Positions 52,542 to 62,212 of a DNA stretch of 64,000 bases are shown here, piece after piece; position 1 is the first letter of the stretch, and each line of letters opens with the position of its first letter. The stretch lies in NCBI GenBank assembly GCA_036340635.1, contig JAYYYF010000002.1:62001-126000 (forward strand), read 5' to 3'. The DNA comes from GCA-002728855 sp036340635. Lineage in GTDB: Bacteria > Bacteroidota > Bacteroidia > Flavobacteriales > Flavobacteriaceae. The notes under the pieces are model-generated. The model ran no database searches. It was given only the letters and a program-made list of their open reading frames with translations, and had not been told where the DNA came from. Made by a program: the position numbers and the translations under genes.

Positions 52542-52993
52542 TTTGCTTTTGAATTGTAATTTGGTAATTCAGGTATAAACAGGTACATTCTTTTTTTATA
52601 ATCCATTTGACAAAAGTAGTGCTTTATTCCATTGGTAACCATTAAATATTTACTTGAAATCTCTAGATTATATATGGCAATTTGATCAAAAACTTTTTTA
52701 GATATTTTATTAGTTGGAGATTTACATTCCACTATAAGATCGGCTTTGAAATCTTTATCAAGTGTTAATATATCATATCTTTTTGTTACATTGTTTATTT
52801 TAATTGAACCTTCTATTTTCAGATGACTTTTCGGATATTTTTTAATTTCTATTAAGTATGAAATTATGTTTTGCCTTACCCATTCTTCAGGTGTTAATAA
52901 CACCCATTTTTTTCTTATAAAATCAAAAATAAATTTTTTATTTTCATTATTTTTAATTGAAAGTTTAAAGTGGGGTAAGTTTAACCTCTTCAT
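52538..52993 (-). CDS. Solitary PD-(D/E)xK nuclease-like protein (HsdR N-terminal type)
   Basis: The domain resembles the N-terminal nuclease domain of type I restriction HsdR. Counting from the ATG at 53008, the core is Asp79 in KRYDILTL and Glu94-x-Lys96 in DLIVECKSP, followed by FDQIAIYNLEISSKYLMVTNG. I prefer the start at 52993 (MKRLNLPHF). No helicase domain, HsdM or HsdS is nearby, so it is not a restriction system. From memory, related single-domain proteins sit beside holA in other flavobacteria. The function is unknown; the intact catalytic triad suggests a real nuclease of housekeeping type. Confidence 0.82.
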   Translation of the reverse strand: MKRLNLPHFKLSIKNNENKKFIFDFIRKKWVLLTPEEWVRQNIISYLIEIKKYPKSHLKIEGSIKINNVTKRYDILTLDKDFKADLIVECKSPTNKISKKVFDQIAIYNLEISSKYLMVTNGIKHYFCQMDYKKRMYLFIPELPNYNSKAK

Positions 52994-53021
52994 TCTACAA
53001 AAATGCATATAATTTTCTAAG

Positions 53022-54026
53022 ATGGATAAGTTTAAGAATTTAATTTCTGCAGTAGCTAGCGGTAATTATTCGACTTTTTATTTGTTGTCTGGGACAGAAC
53101 CATATTTTATTGATGAATTTGAATTTTTTTTAACAAATAAACTTGTAAATGATCAGACCAGAGAATTTGACTATTCTGTTTTTTATGGAAAAGATATTGA
53201 TTCATCGCAAATCATTGAATCAGCAAAACGATTTCCAATGATTGCTCCATATAATGTTATAGTAGTAAGAGAAGCTCAAAACATTAAATCATCTCTTGAT
53301 CTTATAGCTAAATATGTTTCAAATCCTCAAAAAAGAACAATTTTAATTTTTTGTTATAAATACAAGTCATTCGACAAAAGGAGTAAACTTTATAAAGAAG
53401 CCAAGAAGAATGGAGTAGTATATGAAAGTAGGGAATTATATGATTCAGAAATAAGGAAATGGTTAGATTTTGAAATAAAAAAGATTAAGCTTGATATAGA
53501 TCATAGTTCAATTGAAATACTTTATAACTCTATAGGTAATAACCTTTCAAAGATTAAAAAAGAGATTGAAAAACTTAAGATTATTCTTCCTGAAGGAGCT
53601 TTAATTACTCCTGAAGTAATAGAAAAACATATAGGGTTTAGTAAAAAATTCAACAATTTTGAGCTCTATAAAGCTTTAGGTGAGAGAAATTTTGAAAAAT
53701 GTTTTCAAATAATAAATTATCTTTCTTATGATTCAAAAAATTCTTCTGTTTTCATGACAATAGGAGGGATGCACACATTTTTTAAACGTCTTATGATATA
53801 TAAGGCAGTAGAAAATAAAACAAAAGCTCCTGAAATAATGGGAATAAATCCTTTTTTTATAAAAGACTATTATTATGCTTCTAAAAATTATACTATGAAA
53901 CAGATTTCAGCAGTATTTAAATATATTTTAGAAGCAGATTTAAAAAGTAAGGGAGTTGGCAATAAATCAATCCGTCAAAAAAATATATTGCAGGATTTAT
54001 TAGTCAAAATCTTAAATAAAAATTAA
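53022..54026 (+). CDS. holA: DNA polymerase III delta subunit
   Basis: The delta subunit of the clamp loader opens the DnaN ring. The chain starts with MDKFKNLISAVASGNYSTFYLLSGTEPYFIDE, then has the AAA-like VIVVREAQNIK and the C-terminal helical collar (SIRQKNILQDLLVKIL). It lacks an active P-loop, as expected. Length 334 is normal. It is divergent from the nuclease gene with almost no gap, and its stop overlaps the stop of the dehydrogenase gene. Confidence 0.93.
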   Translation: MDKFKNLISAVASGNYSTFYLLSGTEPYFIDEFEFFLTNKLVNDQTREFDYSVFYGKDIDSSQIIESAKRFPMIAPYNVIVVREAQNIKSSLDLIAKYVSNPQKRTILIFCYKYKSFDKRSKLYKEAKKNGVVYESRELYDSEIRKWLDFEIKKIKLDIDHSSIEILYNSIGNNLSKIKKEIEKLKIILPEGALITPEVIEKHIGFSKKFNNFELYKALGERNFEKCFQIINYLSYDSKNSSVFMTIGGMHTFFKRLMIYKAVENKTKAPEIMGINPFFIKDYYYASKNYTMKQISAVFKYILEADLKSKGVGNKSIRQKNILQDLLVKILNKN

Positions 54027-56437
54027 GTTGTTATAGGAGGATATTTTCTTGGGTCCACTTCATGCATTATAGAAACCACTTTTTCAAAAATGTCATCTCC
54101 AGAGGGTTTAGAAAAATAATCTCCATCTTCTGCGTAAGGAGGCCTATGTTCATTTGCTGTCAACAATTGTGGAGGACTATCTAAAAGATGGTATATGTCT
54201 TGTTTTTTTAGCAATTCTTGGAGAATATAAGATGATGCTCCTCCGGGAACATCTTCATCAATTATTAGTAAACGATTTGTTTTGGAAACACTTTCGCGGA
54301 TTTTTTTTGAAAGATCAAAAGGAATTAGAGTTTGTAAATCTATAACCTCACAGGAAATACCAGTTTGTTCTAATTCATTAGAAACTGAAAGAACGATTCT
54401 TAAAGTTGATCCATAAGAAACTAATGTAATGTCTGTACCTTTTTTAACAATATCAATTTCACCAATGGGGACACAAAATTCCCCCAAATTATTTGGCGTT
54501 TTCTCCTTTAGCCGATAAGCATTAAGAGGTTCTATAACGATAGCAGGTTGATTACTTTTCATTAAAGTGTTATAAAATCCAGAAGCTTTGACCATATTTC
54601 TTGGGACAAGTATTTGAATCCCCCTTAGTAAGCTTGTTAATGCACCCATTGGTGAACCAGAATGCCAGATACCCTCCAAGCGATGTCCCCGAGTTCTAAT
54701 TACTAATGGTGCAATTTGTCTACCGACGGTTCGGTAACTTAAAGTTGCCAAATCATCACTAAGAGTCTGAATACAATACAAAATATAATCTAAGTATTGT
54801 ATTTCAGCAATTGGTCTAAGTCCTCTTAGCGCTAAACCTATTCCTTGTCCAATTATTGTTGATTCTCTTATGCCTGTATCTGAAACACGATCTGAACCGT
54901 ATTTCTCTTGTAATCCTTTTAGACCCTGATTTACTCCACCAATTTTACCACTATCTTCTCCAAAAATTATTAATCTATCATATTTGTTTAAAAGTTTATC
55001 GAAATTTTCCCTAAGAATAATACTCCCATTAGTAATTATTGGATCTTTATCATAAACTGCAGGAATTTCCTTCGTTTTACTTGTAGAGTTTATTCCATCA
55101 CTGTATAGGTTTGAGGAATATTTTTTCTGCAAACTTAATCTGATCCTATTTACCCACTGCCTAAATAAGTCAATTTGAGAAGTTTTTTTATTAGCTAAAG
55201 GATACATTATTTTTCTTGTAGTTGAGATAATATCCCTGTATAGAAGTTCAGTTTTCTTATTTAATTTATTTAATAAATGGGTTGATTTATTATTTTCAGA
55301 GATTAGGGATATTTTGCTTGCAAAGTCATTAAGTTCTTCTCTAAGTTTGAAAATAGGTTTTTGATAATTCTCCCATGATTTAATTCGAGATTTTTTTACT
55401 TCTTCCTTGATTTTTTTTTCTATTTCATCTAGATCATTTTCAGTAGATATACCATTTGACAAGATCCATTCCTTCATTTTAAGATTACAATCATATTTAT
55501 TTTCCCATTCTAACCTTTTCTTTGATTTATAACGCTCATGTGAACCCGAGGTTGAATGCCCTAGAGGTTGGGTGAGTTCAGTAACGTGAATTAATACAGG
55601 AATGTGTTTATGCCTTGCCAACTTAGAGGCGTAGTCATATGTTTTAATTAACTCTGGATAGTCCCATCCTTTAACAACCAATATTTCAAAACCATTTAGT
55701 TTGTCATCTCTTTGAAATCCTTCCAATGCTTTTGATATACTTTCCTTAGTAGTTTGAAGTTTGTTATCAACAGAAATTCCATAACCATCATCCCATACAC
55801 TTATTATCATTGGAACCTGAAGAACTCCAGCAGCATTTAAGGCTTCAAAAAAAACCCCTTCACTCGTACTTGCATTTCCAATTGTCCCCCAAGCAATCTC
55901 ATTTCCATTGGTAGAAAAATCAGATATGTTTTTTATCTCAAGATTTCTGTAAAATTTTGATGCCTGTGCCAAACCAAGCAATCTAGGCATTTGTGATCCA
56001 GTTGGAGACAGATCTGCGCTATGATTAACTCTATCTGTCTGAGGAATCCAATTTCCTTTTTTGTCTATATTTTCTGTCATAAAATGAGCTCCCATTTGTC
56101 TGCCACCCGACATTGGCTCATAATTTAAGTCAGGATGTCCGTAAAGTGCAGCGAAGAATTTATCTGGATTAAGTAAACCTTGAGCCATTAAAAGCGTTTG
56201 GTCTCGATAATAACCTGCTCGGAAATCTCCTTTTTGAAAAAAATGATTTAAAGCTATTTGAGGCAGTTCTTTTCCATCACCAAAAATCCCAAATTTTCCT
56301 TTTCCATTTAACACTTCTCTACGACCTAAAATACTACAATGTCGACTTAGTGTTATTAAACTATAGTCTTCTATAACTCTTTTTTTGTAATCTTCAAAGC
56401 TTAGAGCAGCATTATTTTCTTTAAGTTGATTTTTCAT
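54023..56437 (-). CDS. Branched-chain 2-oxoacid dehydrogenase E1, fused alpha-beta chain
   Basis: Two E1 halves are joined in one 804-residue chain. The alpha part (about 1-370) has the thiamine diphosphate region GTIGNASTSEGVFFEALNAAG and SVWDDGYGISVDN. The beta part (about 455-804) has FGEDSGKIGGVNQGLKGLQEKYG, DTGIRESTIIGQGIGLALRGLRPI and VIDLQTLIPFD. It oxidatively decarboxylates branched-chain 2-oxoacids with E2 and E3 (neither in this window), giving acyl-CoA primers for iso-branched fatty acids. Such fused E1s are common in Bacteroidota. The substrate range, branched-chain over pyruvate, is inferred from the family. Confidence 0.9.
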   Translation of the reverse strand: MKNQLKENNAALSFEDYKKRVIEDYSLITLSRHCSILGRREVLNGKGKFGIFGDGKELPQIALNHFFQKGDFRAGYYRDQTLLMAQGLLNPDKFFAALYGHPDLNYEPMSGGRQMGAHFMTENIDKKGNWIPQTDRVNHSADLSPTGSQMPRLLGLAQASKFYRNLEIKNISDFSTNGNEIAWGTIGNASTSEGVFFEALNAAGVLQVPMIISVWDDGYGISVDNKLQTTKESISKALEGFQRDDKLNGFEILVVKGWDYPELIKTYDYASKLARHKHIPVLIHVTELTQPLGHSTSGSHERYKSKKRLEWENKYDCNLKMKEWILSNGISTENDLDEIEKKIKEEVKKSRIKSWENYQKPIFKLREELNDFASKISLISENNKSTHLLNKLNKKTELLYRDIISTTRKIMYPLANKKTSQIDLFRQWVNRIRLSLQKKYSSNLYSDGINSTSKTKEIPAVYDKDPIITNGSIILRENFDKLLNKYDRLIIFGEDSGKIGGVNQGLKGLQEKYGSDRVSDTGIRESTIIGQGIGLALRGLRPIAEIQYLDYILYCIQTLSDDLATLSYRTVGRQIAPLVIRTRGHRLEGIWHSGSPMGALTSLLRGIQILVPRNMVKASGFYNTLMKSNQPAIVIEPLNAYRLKEKTPNNLGEFCVPIGEIDIVKKGTDITLVSYGSTLRIVLSVSNELEQTGISCEVIDLQTLIPFDLSKKIRESVSKTNRLLIIDEDVPGGASSYILQELLKKQDIYHLLDSPPQLLTANEHRPPYAEDGDYFSKPSGDDIFEKVVSIMHEVDPRKYPPITT

Positions 56438-56512
56438 TCAGGACACTAAATGTACAATATTTTGCAAACATTTTTTTATTTAGCATGAATTGAAAATTAG
56501 CCTAAGAAGCAA

Positions 56513-59314
56513 TTAAAACCATCTTCTTGAAAAAAGAGACATTAACTGATCAGGATCTATTGATAAAACAAATCTTATCTTTTGTTCGTAATTCTTATTA
56601 TCAATTTGCCAGCCTTCAGATGAATAAAAAGGGAAGTAAAGCTGTAGATAATCAGGTATAAAATTTATTCCAAGACCTGAGTCAAAAAAACCTTTTAAAT
56701 TTGATCCTTTATTTTTGATTGCCCCTACATCCATATAAAATTCTAAAACTTTCCATAGCCCCATGGTTAAATTTGAAGTAATCAAATAATCATTTGCCGA
56801 GGAAGTTTCAAATTTTGATTTGAACCCTCCTTCAGCCATCACAAATTGCTGACTAAAAATTCCTTTATCTTCTGATCTACCAAAATAATTGTAATTGAAG
56901 AGGTAGTCAGTTGGTCTGTTAAGATTGTAATCAAAATAATTAGTGTCAGTTCTATTGTGCCATAGAAATTTACCTATAAATAATCTAATACTAATTTGTC
57001 TACCGCTGGGGAAAAGTTTCCTGTAATCGGTAGTAAAATCTAATTTACCGAATCCATCAGAAATTTCTAGGTTACTTTTTGCAGTAAAATGTTTTATTGC
57101 CGTTTTATTTGAATACAAATATTTTGCACTTAAAACATTGTAATTTGGATTTACTTCAGGGGTTTTTAGATTTTCTCTAAAGACACTATAATAGAACAAA
57201 CTAAATACTTGTCCTTTGTTAGATCTAAAATCAGGAGTTCTTATAAACGTTGATATTCCAGGAACTATTACTCTATATCTTGAATTTAAATCATAATGAT
57301 AACTACTTGCATAGACATTTATTTGGGTACGATAATTTTTACTTTTTTCATTTAACAAATTAAATTGACCCTTTAGCGCTCCAACAATTGTTTCCTGATT
57401 AGTCGAGTATTCAGGCATCAGTTCAAATGTAAACTTTTTCATTTTAATTCCCTTATTATAAAACCTTGAGCCTATTGAAAAACCATCATAGTAGTTATAG
57501 TTAATTATAGGGTTATAGTAGATCTGTTGTCTTTTTGGAGACTCGTGATCCTTAAAAAAATTAAATTGTATTGGTTTAATTTTTCTCTTAAGATATTTCC
57601 AGTTGTTATTTCTGTTAATTTCTGGAAATCTTAAACTAGGATTTATAGAAATATAATCAGAATCAAGATGTTTTAAAGTTATTTTGGTAGTATTTTTTTT
57701 TGGTTTTATCCACCATAAACCAACTAGGCTATCATTTCTTAATTGACCTATTGTATAAGGAAAAAAAGTCCCTTTTTTATTTAAGACCTCTATTGTTATA
57801 CTATCCTTTTTCAATTCAGCCTTTTCAATAGACAAGTCAAAAGATTTTCTTTTTCTGATATAATCATTAAAGAACCAACCAATATCTTTTTCAGTGTTGG
57901 AAACAATAGATGTTTCAAAAGATGAATTTATAGGGTCTTTAACAAATTTTCTAATTCCTTTTTTTAGAATATTTTCACCTATATACTCTTCCAGATACCT
58001 TAACCCTAAACCAGTATGGTATGGCGAGGCTATTCGCTCATTAAATCTGGTCAACTCATTTTTAGGTGTTATATCTGCTTGCTGAAGATTTGCACGTTGT
58101 ACAAATTCAGAATACAATAAAAAACCATCATTAAAATCAATCGTTGAAATATTGTATAATTTGATTATTCCAAGACTTGAAATCCTTCCTAAAAATTTTT
58201 GTTTTGGATGAAATTCTTCAATGTATTTTATTATCATATATGTCTGTAAGCCACTAACAATCCAGTGATTTTTTCTCAAGTCAATTGTTAATTTGCTGCT
58301 CAGAAAATAGTTTAAGTATGCTTTTAAGAAACTAATTTCATTGAGAAAGTCATCGCTGAAAGGCCTCAAGAAAGATGGTAGATCATTCAAACCATAATAT
58401 GGATTTTTTTCATAAACTATTTTTGAAACGAGTGTTGTGTTATAATTTTCTGTTTCTAAAAAAGAGTTTACAAACTCAATTATCTGAATTACATTTTCAT
58501 TTAAATCTTGTTCACTAAGGTTTTTTGTGTGGATATCTGTTAGTATTAGTTCACCTCTATTGTTTATTATTTTTTTAAACTCATTTTTATAACTTACTAT
58601 TAGTTCTAATTCTTTTTTATTTTCCCCATAGAAACTTTTAATTACTCTTTCCTTGTCATCATAAATTTTTTCTCCAGTACTGTTAAGGTTTACATTTACA
58701 TTCAAATTTTTTAAAACATCAAAACTTAAGGTATAATTTGCCGGATGAATGCTATTATCATCGAGATCCAAATTGCTATATTTCTTCCATTCACCTTCAT
58801 AGTAAGGACTGATAGAGATGTACCAATACCTTAGATTAAATGTTTTCCCGTTTTCATTACCATAGCCTGTAAACTTGGAATCTGGAAGTTTTACAGAGTA
58901 TTTTATTTCAATTTTTAAGTCCTCATTTCTCTTTAAAGGTTCGTTAAGGATTATTTGAATTATATCTTGCTGATTAGATAATCTTTTCCAAACTATTTCT
59001 TTGTTATCTTTTTTTATATACTCAATAAGAGTATATCCGAGTTTATTTTTTGATGATAGATAAAAGCTTCTGTCATATTCTTCACCAAATCTTTTAGCTA
59101 GTGGAGTTTTACTATTTGAAAAAGAATTTGACCAATCATTCATATAGATTGTATCAATAATATTTTCAGTCGTATTTTTAAAGTAGATTATTTGATCGAT
59201 ATCAATTTGTCCATTTTTTTCATCAAATTTTGCTTTAATATTGTAATCAATATCAACTTGACCAAATGAAACAAACATTATAAATAGAAAGAAATAAGTT
59301 AATTTTTTTTTCAT
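56513..59314 (-). CDS. M1-peptidase-like protein without catalytic residues, with C-terminal barrel-like region
   Basis: A signal peptide (ends FVSFGQ) precedes an M1-aminopeptidase-like N-domain (about 20-250, with beta-sandwich motifs KAKFDEKNGQIDIDQIIYF). The peptidase region is degenerate: the segment equivalent to WLNEGFATY reads WIVSGLQTY (351-359). At the place where HExxH should lie, about 20 residues earlier, I read KAYLN (331-335). Zinc and catalytic residues are therefore missing. The last about 330 residues alternate in outer-membrane-barrel fashion and the chain ends in SRRWF, a terminal aromatic as in barrel proteins. It probably sits in the outer membrane. The gene starts four bases after uvrA on the same strand. 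Confidence 0.72.
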   Translation of the reverse strand: MKKKLTYFFLFIMFVSFGQVDIDYNIKAKFDEKNGQIDIDQIIYFKNTTENIIDTIYMNDWSNSFSNSKTPLAKRFGEEYDRSFYLSSKNKLGYTLIEYIKKDNKEIVWKRLSNQQDIIQIILNEPLKRNEDLKIEIKYSVKLPDSKFTGYGNENGKTFNLRYWYISISPYYEGEWKKYSNLDLDDNSIHPANYTLSFDVLKNLNVNVNLNSTGEKIYDDKERVIKSFYGENKKELELIVSYKNEFKKIINNRGELILTDIHTKNLSEQDLNENVIQIIEFVNSFLETENYNTTLVSKIVYEKNPYYGLNDLPSFLRPFSDDFLNEISFLKAYLNYFLSSKLTIDLRKNHWIVSGLQTYMIIKYIEEFHPKQKFLGRISSLGIIKLYNISTIDFNDGFLLYSEFVQRANLQQADITPKNELTRFNERIASPYHTGLGLRYLEEYIGENILKKGIRKFVKDPINSSFETSIVSNTEKDIGWFFNDYIRKRKSFDLSIEKAELKKDSITIEVLNKKGTFFPYTIGQLRNDSLVGLWWIKPKKNTTKITLKHLDSDYISINPSLRFPEINRNNNWKYLKRKIKPIQFNFFKDHESPKRQQIYYNPIINYNYYDGFSIGSRFYNKGIKMKKFTFELMPEYSTNQETIVGALKGQFNLLNEKSKNYRTQINVYASSYHYDLNSRYRVIVPGISTFIRTPDFRSNKGQVFSLFYYSVFRENLKTPEVNPNYNVLSAKYLYSNKTAIKHFTAKSNLEISDGFGKLDFTTDYRKLFPSGRQISIRLFIGKFLWHNRTDTNYFDYNLNRPTDYLFNYNYFGRSEDKGIFSQQFVMAEGGFKSKFETSSANDYLITSNLTMGLWKVLEFYMDVGAIKNKGSNLKGFFDSGLGINFIPDYLQLYFPFYSSEGWQIDNKNYEQKIRFVLSIDPDQLMSLFSRRWF

Positions 59315-59318
59315 TTAT

Positions 59319-62147
59319 TTATGCTGATTTAAGCTCTTTGAAAAGATATTTAGCTGTATGACTTGATTTTATTTTAGATAAATGTTCTGGTGTTCCATAT
59401 CCAATTATTTTTCCTCCATCTTTTCCTCCATTTGGACCAATATCAATAATGTAGTCCATTTGTTTTATCACATCCAGATTATGCTCTATTACTAGTACAG
59501 TATTTCCTTTGTCCACAAGTTTGTCTAATACACCTATTAATACTTTTATATCCTCAAAATGAAGACCCGTAGTTGGTTCATCTAATATATAAAAGGTTTT
59601 TCCTGTATCTTTTTTGGATAATTCAGAAGCTAATTTTATTCTTTGAGCTTCTCCTCCAGAAAGAGTTGTTGATGACTGACCTAAAGTTAAATATCCTAAC
59701 CCTACTTTCTTTATTGTTGAAAGTTTTCGAGAAAGATTAGGAATTGCATTAAAAAAAATACAGGCTTCATTGACTGTCATTTTTAAAACGTCATGGATAG
59801 ATTTTCCTTTATATCGGATTTCAATTGTTTCTCGATTAAATCTTTTCCCATGACATTCTTCACACTCTATATGAACATCTGGAAGAAAATTCATTTCAAT
59901 AACCTTTGTACCACCTCCTTTACAGTTTTCACACCTTCCTCCTTTAACATTAAAACTAAATCTACCTGGATTATAACCACGCTTTTTAGATTCAGTTGTT
60001 AACGAAAAAAGAGAACGAATTTCATTGAAAAAACCACAATATGTTGCAGGATTACTCCTTGGGGTTCTTCCTATTGGACTTTGATTGACATTAACAACTT
60101 TGTCAATATGTTCTAGTCCCTTTATTTTTTCAAATGGCAAGGGTTTCTTTAATGATTTATATAAGTGAGAACTTAGGACGGGATAAACTGTTTGATTTAC
60201 GAGACTAGATTTTCCACTTCCGGATACACCTGTAACTCCAATTAACAATCCTAAAGGGAATTCCACGTTTATTTTTTTTAAATTATTTCCAGAACATCCT
60301 TCAATTATAAACCTTTTGCCATTACCGGATCTCCTTTTTTTCGGCAAATCAATCTTCTTTATATTTCCTAGATATTTTCCTGTCAAACTATTTTGTTTTT
60401 TGATAAAATTGGGAGTTCCTTGAGAAACAATTTGACCCCCATTTTTTCCAGCAAATGGACCAAGATCAATTATATGGTCTGATTTAAGCATCATTTCTTT
60501 GTCATGTTCAACAACTATAACTGAATTTCCAATATTTCGAAGGGATTTTAAACTGTCAATTAATTTTTCATTATCCTTTTGATGAAGACCGATTGTTGGC
60601 TCATCCATTATGTATAGAACACCTGTCAGTTGAGAACCAACTTGAGTTGCAAGTCTAATTCTTTGACTTTCTCCTCCAGAAAGGGATTTAGTAGGTCTAC
60701 TTAATTTAAGATAATCTAAACCCACATTTAATAAGAAGTTTAGCCGTCTAATAACTTCGTTTATTATTTCTCTAGATATTATCAATTCTTTATCAGAGAG
60801 CCCTTGGTTAAGCCTAGAGAACCATTTGTAAAGATCTTTAAGATCCATTTTAGAAATTTCTATTATATTTTTTTTATCAATTTTAAAATACCTAGCCTCT
60901 TTTTTAAGTCTTGATCCTTCACATTCTCCACATATATTTTCATCCATAAAAGAGGAAGCCCATCTTCTAATATTTTTAGATTCTGTATTATTGTATTGTG
61001 ATTTAATGAAATTTTCAATTCCTTCAAAATCTATCTTATATTCTCTTTTGACTCCTAAAGATTTTGTGGTTATTGAGAACTTTTCTTGGCCACCTTTTAA
61101 AATTATTTCTAGGGCTTCTTTTGAGATGTCTTTAATCATTGTGGAAAGAGAAAAGTTGTATCTTTTGCTTATAGATTCAATTTGTTTATATATCCAATTA
61201 TTTTTTTTATCTCCTAAAGGGATTATTCCTCCACCTGAGATAGATTTATTTACATCAGGGATTATTTTCTGTCTATTGATTTCAAAAAGAACCCCTAATC
61301 CTTTACATTTTTGGCACATTCCTTTTGGCGAATTGAAAGAAAACGTATTTGGTTCAGGCTTATCATAAGAAATTCCTGATTCAAAACAAATCAGATTTTT
61401 ACTAAAATATCTATTTTCATTATTTTCTAATTCAAGAATCAGCAATGAGTTATTTCCCATTTCCAATCCTGTTTTTATTGATTCAAATAATCTAGATTTT
61501 TTTTGATTTTTAATAACTTGTATTTGATCAATTATAAGTTCAATGCTATGAGTTTTGTATCTATCTAATTCTAAACCAGGCTTTAAGCTAGTAATTTTGT
61601 TGTTAATTCTAACTTTTATGTATCCCTGTTTTGACAAAGTTTGAAATAACTCTCTATAATGACCCTTTCTTGATTTAATTATAGGAGCCATAATTATTAT
61701 ATTTTTTCCATTGTATTGGTCTTCAATCAAATTATTTATTTGTTCATCAGTGTAGCTTATCATTTTTTTATTAGAAATATAACTATAAGCCGTACCTATT
61801 CTTGCATAAAGTAGCCTAATATAATCATATAGCTCAGTAATAGTACCAACAGTGGATCTTGGGTTTTTAGATGTAGTTTTTTGTTCTATAGCAATAACTG
61901 GTGATAGGCCATCAATTTTTTCAACATCCGGCCTTTCGAGATTACCTATAAACTGTCTAGCATAAGCCGAAAATGTTTCTATATATCTTCTTTGTCCCTC
62001 AGCGTATATAGTGTCAAAAGCAAGTGAAGATTTGCCACTGCCAGACAGACCAGTTAAAACAACAAGTTTTTCACGAGGTATTTTTACGCTAACATTTTTT
62101 AAGTTATGTACTCTCGCAGCTCTAACATCTATTGGTTTTTTGATCAT
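59319..62147 (-). CDS. uvrA: Excinuclease ABC subunit A
   Basis: UvrA is the damage sensor of nucleotide excision repair. Both ABC halves are intact: Walker A GLSGSGKSSLAF and GVSGSGKSSLVN, signatures LSGGESQRIRLA and LSGGEAQRIKLA, and Walker B LYIMDEPTIGLH and FYILDEPTTGLH. Zinc modules include CQKCKGLG and CENCKGGG with CEECHGKRF. A UvrB-binding segment and insertion domain lie between. Length 942 is normal. A -7 box precedes it at a distance of about 18 bases. Confidence 0.98.
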   Translation of the reverse strand: MIKKPIDVRAARVHNLKNVSVKIPREKLVVLTGLSGSGKSSLAFDTIYAEGQRRYIETFSAYARQFIGNLERPDVEKIDGLSPVIAIEQKTTSKNPRSTVGTITELYDYIRLLYARIGTAYSYISNKKMISYTDEQINNLIEDQYNGKNIIIMAPIIKSRKGHYRELFQTLSKQGYIKVRINNKITSLKPGLELDRYKTHSIELIIDQIQVIKNQKKSRLFESIKTGLEMGNNSLLILELENNENRYFSKNLICFESGISYDKPEPNTFSFNSPKGMCQKCKGLGVLFEINRQKIIPDVNKSISGGGIIPLGDKKNNWIYKQIESISKRYNFSLSTMIKDISKEALEIILKGGQEKFSITTKSLGVKREYKIDFEGIENFIKSQYNNTESKNIRRWASSFMDENICGECEGSRLKKEARYFKIDKKNIIEISKMDLKDLYKWFSRLNQGLSDKELIISREIINEVIRRLNFLLNVGLDYLKLSRPTKSLSGGESQRIRLATQVGSQLTGVLYIMDEPTIGLHQKDNEKLIDSLKSLRNIGNSVIVVEHDKEMMLKSDHIIDLGPFAGKNGGQIVSQGTPNFIKKQNSLTGKYLGNIKKIDLPKKRRSGNGKRFIIEGCSGNNLKKINVEFPLGLLIGVTGVSGSGKSSLVNQTVYPVLSSHLYKSLKKPLPFEKIKGLEHIDKVVNVNQSPIGRTPRSNPATYCGFFNEIRSLFSLTTESKKRGYNPGRFSFNVKGGRCENCKGGGTKVIEMNFLPDVHIECEECHGKRFNRETIEIRYKGKSIHDVLKMTVNEACIFFNAIPNLSRKLSTIKKVGLGYLTLGQSSTTLSGGEAQRIKLASELSKKDTGKTFYILDEPTTGLHFEDIKVLIGVLDKLVDKGNTVLVIEHNLDVIKQMDYIIDIGPNGGKDGGKIIGYGTPEHLSKIKSSHTAKYLFKELKSA

Positions 62148-62164
62148 TTGATAGGTGAATTTTG

Positions 62165-62172
62165 CAAAATTA
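62165..62172 (-). promoter_or_regulatory. Candidate -7 box of uvrA
   Basis: TAATTTTG on the minus strand (TAnnTTTG) ends 17 bases before the uvrA ATG, in the 65-base gap after the transpeptidase gene. It would give uvrA its own start of transcription. Confidence 0.35.
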
Positions 62173-62212
62173 GTGTTTTATCTAAAAAATCCACCATTTA
62201 GTTAATATGTAT

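Noticed and set aside
52538..52993. Remnant of a type I restriction system
   Set aside because: No methylase, specificity or helicase genes or fragments are nearby, and the single domain is intact with normal base composition.
60991..61368. 125-codon plus-strand open frame over uvrA
   Set aside because: Antisense to a conserved uvrA region with no recognisable domain or start context.
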